Origin: CAWKAO01 sp963847665 | GTDB lineage: Bacteria; Actinomycetota; Humimicrobiia; Humimicrobiales; Humimicrobiaceae | Length of the DNA: 64,000 nt | Assembly: GCA_963847665.1 (NCBI GenBank) | Contig: CAWKAO010000002.1 | Location: 372,001 to 436,000, forward strand | Reading direction: 5' to 3' | Shown here: piece by piece, positions 63,264 to 64,000 of the stretch | Layout: every line of letters starts with the position of its first letter | How positions within the stretch are numbered: position 1 is the stretch's first letter | Program-made: the position numbers and the translations under genes | The notes under the pieces: generated by a model | Told to the model about the DNA's origin: nothing | Database searches by the model: none | The model's input: only the letters and a program-made list of their open reading frames with translations

Positions 63264-64000
63264 ATGATATATAAGGTCTTGGAAAAAGGTGATTTAAAGG
63301 ATTTTATCTCCGAATTAATATCACATTACAAGGTAATAGGCTCCAAAAAGAATAGAAAAAAACCAGCATGATTTTTTGCAGGTCAAAAATTATGAAGAAA
63401 TAGACCTGGGTTATAAAAAAACAACTCTGCCACCTGCAAAAAAAATATTATTTCCTTCTTCGGAAGAACTGGTAAGCTATAAGTTTGGGGATGGAATAGC
63501 AATAGAAGCGCTAAATGAAAGTCTGAAGAAAAAATCCTTTTTGGTATTAATGCCTGGGATCTAAATGGAATGAATTTTCTTGACAGGCTTTTTAGCACAG
63601 ACTATATCGACTCAAATTATGTTGCAAAAAGAAACAACCTTATCGTCATAGGCTATGATACGGAACCATCAGACACGAACTTTTCGATGTCGATGGGTGC
63701 TGATGATGTCAAAGAGGGCTTTGATCTTTTTGTCTCTGATATTGGAAACAGGTTTTTTATAAGGGTAGGGACCCCTCGAGGCAATGAACTATTACAGAAA
63801 TTTTCAAATCCTTCAGAAGCAAAAGTAAAGGATTTCCAGGATTATGACAGGTTCAAAGACAATTACAAAAAGAAATTCAAAATAAAGGCCAATATAAAAG
63901 ATTTTTATAATGATTTTGAAGCAGTCTACGGAAATGAAGAACTCTGGGACAAGCTATCAGAAAAATGTTTTAGCTGTGGTTCCTGCAACCTTGTATGCCC
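63264..64000 (+). CDS. AsrA/sulfhydrogenase beta-like [4Fe-4S] protein, 3' end beyond the window (two frame breaks)
   Basis: Starts at ATG 63264 after AGGAAAGGGG and runs off the end at CFSCGSCNLVCP, the first [4Fe-4S] motif. The recognisable region is LPPAKKILFPSSEELVSY followed by ILFGINAWDLNGMNFLDRLF, the counterpart of GLKPCDTMGIKSFDLVF in FlxB; here Trp replaces the usual Cys of the PCD motif. An extra base near 63367 and a missing base in an A6 run near 63535 break the frame. It could be an FlxB paralogue or the beta subunit of a group 3 [NiFe] sulfhydrogenase continuing outside the window. Confidence 0.78.

Overview
The window reads as the chromosome of an anaerobic bacterium with AT-rich DNA and frequent TTG and GTG starts. 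The order nusA-infB-rbfA-nrnA-truB-ribF-rpsO-pnp-(M16 peptidase)-dapB-dapA-rnj-ftsK-cinA-thpR-recA is typical of Firmicutes/Actinobacteriota-type genomes. RNase J, GTP-dependent PEP carboxykinase, Hdr/Flx and an NAD-linked [FeFe] hydrogenase fit a fermentative or acetogen-like anaerobe, probably of an uncultured lineage. I cannot assign a phylum by eye; the complete 16S gene (about 19968-21536) would settle it.

Layout: (1) 1-19.6 kb, a nearly continuous housekeeping block. (2) 19.6-24.9 kb, one 16S-23S-5S operon with two promoters, no tRNA in the spacer and visible processing stems. (3) 25.1-28.7 kb, a DEAD-box helicase and typA. (4) 28.7-35 kb, a looser accessory stretch: a decayed nadE 3' end, a bacterial stay-green (Mg-dechelatase) homologue, a PPOX flavoprotein, a T4 endonuclease V-like glycosylase, plsY, a sugar epimerase-like TIM barrel, a VOC protein and nadE. 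(5) 35.2-45.7 kb, a histidine kinase with an N-terminal Rossmann domain and a divergent receiver, followed by a complete hdrCBA-flxDCBA electron-bifurcation cluster in which HdrA carries an inserted NfnB/GltD-like module. (6) 45.7-55.3 kb, a membrane-anchored caspase-fold candidate convergent with a radical SAM/SPASM maturase, then DUF1846, SDR, small and membrane proteins, pckG and DUF1015. (7) 55.4-64 kb, hypB, a broken histidine kinase, a trimeric [FeFe] hydrogenase (hydB-hydA-hydC) whose HydB is fused to a second NfnB/GltD-like module, a receiver, and the start of a sulfhydrogenase-beta/AsrA-like iron-sulfur protein.

The redox loci form a theme. Two separate flavin-based bifurcating systems (Hdr-Flx and HydABC) each have a GltD/NfnB-type pyridine nucleotide module spliced into the flavin subunit, and each lies beside a two-component system. 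One of those kinases may sense pyridine nucleotides directly.

Caution: I count about 20 single-base frame disruptions in otherwise well conserved genes: one in the first 38 kb, five between 38 and 56 kb, and about 14 in the last 8 kb. The protein sequence is conserved on both sides of each break. This looks more like low-coverage sequence toward a contig end than gene decay, so broken genes are described here as single genes with the breaks located.
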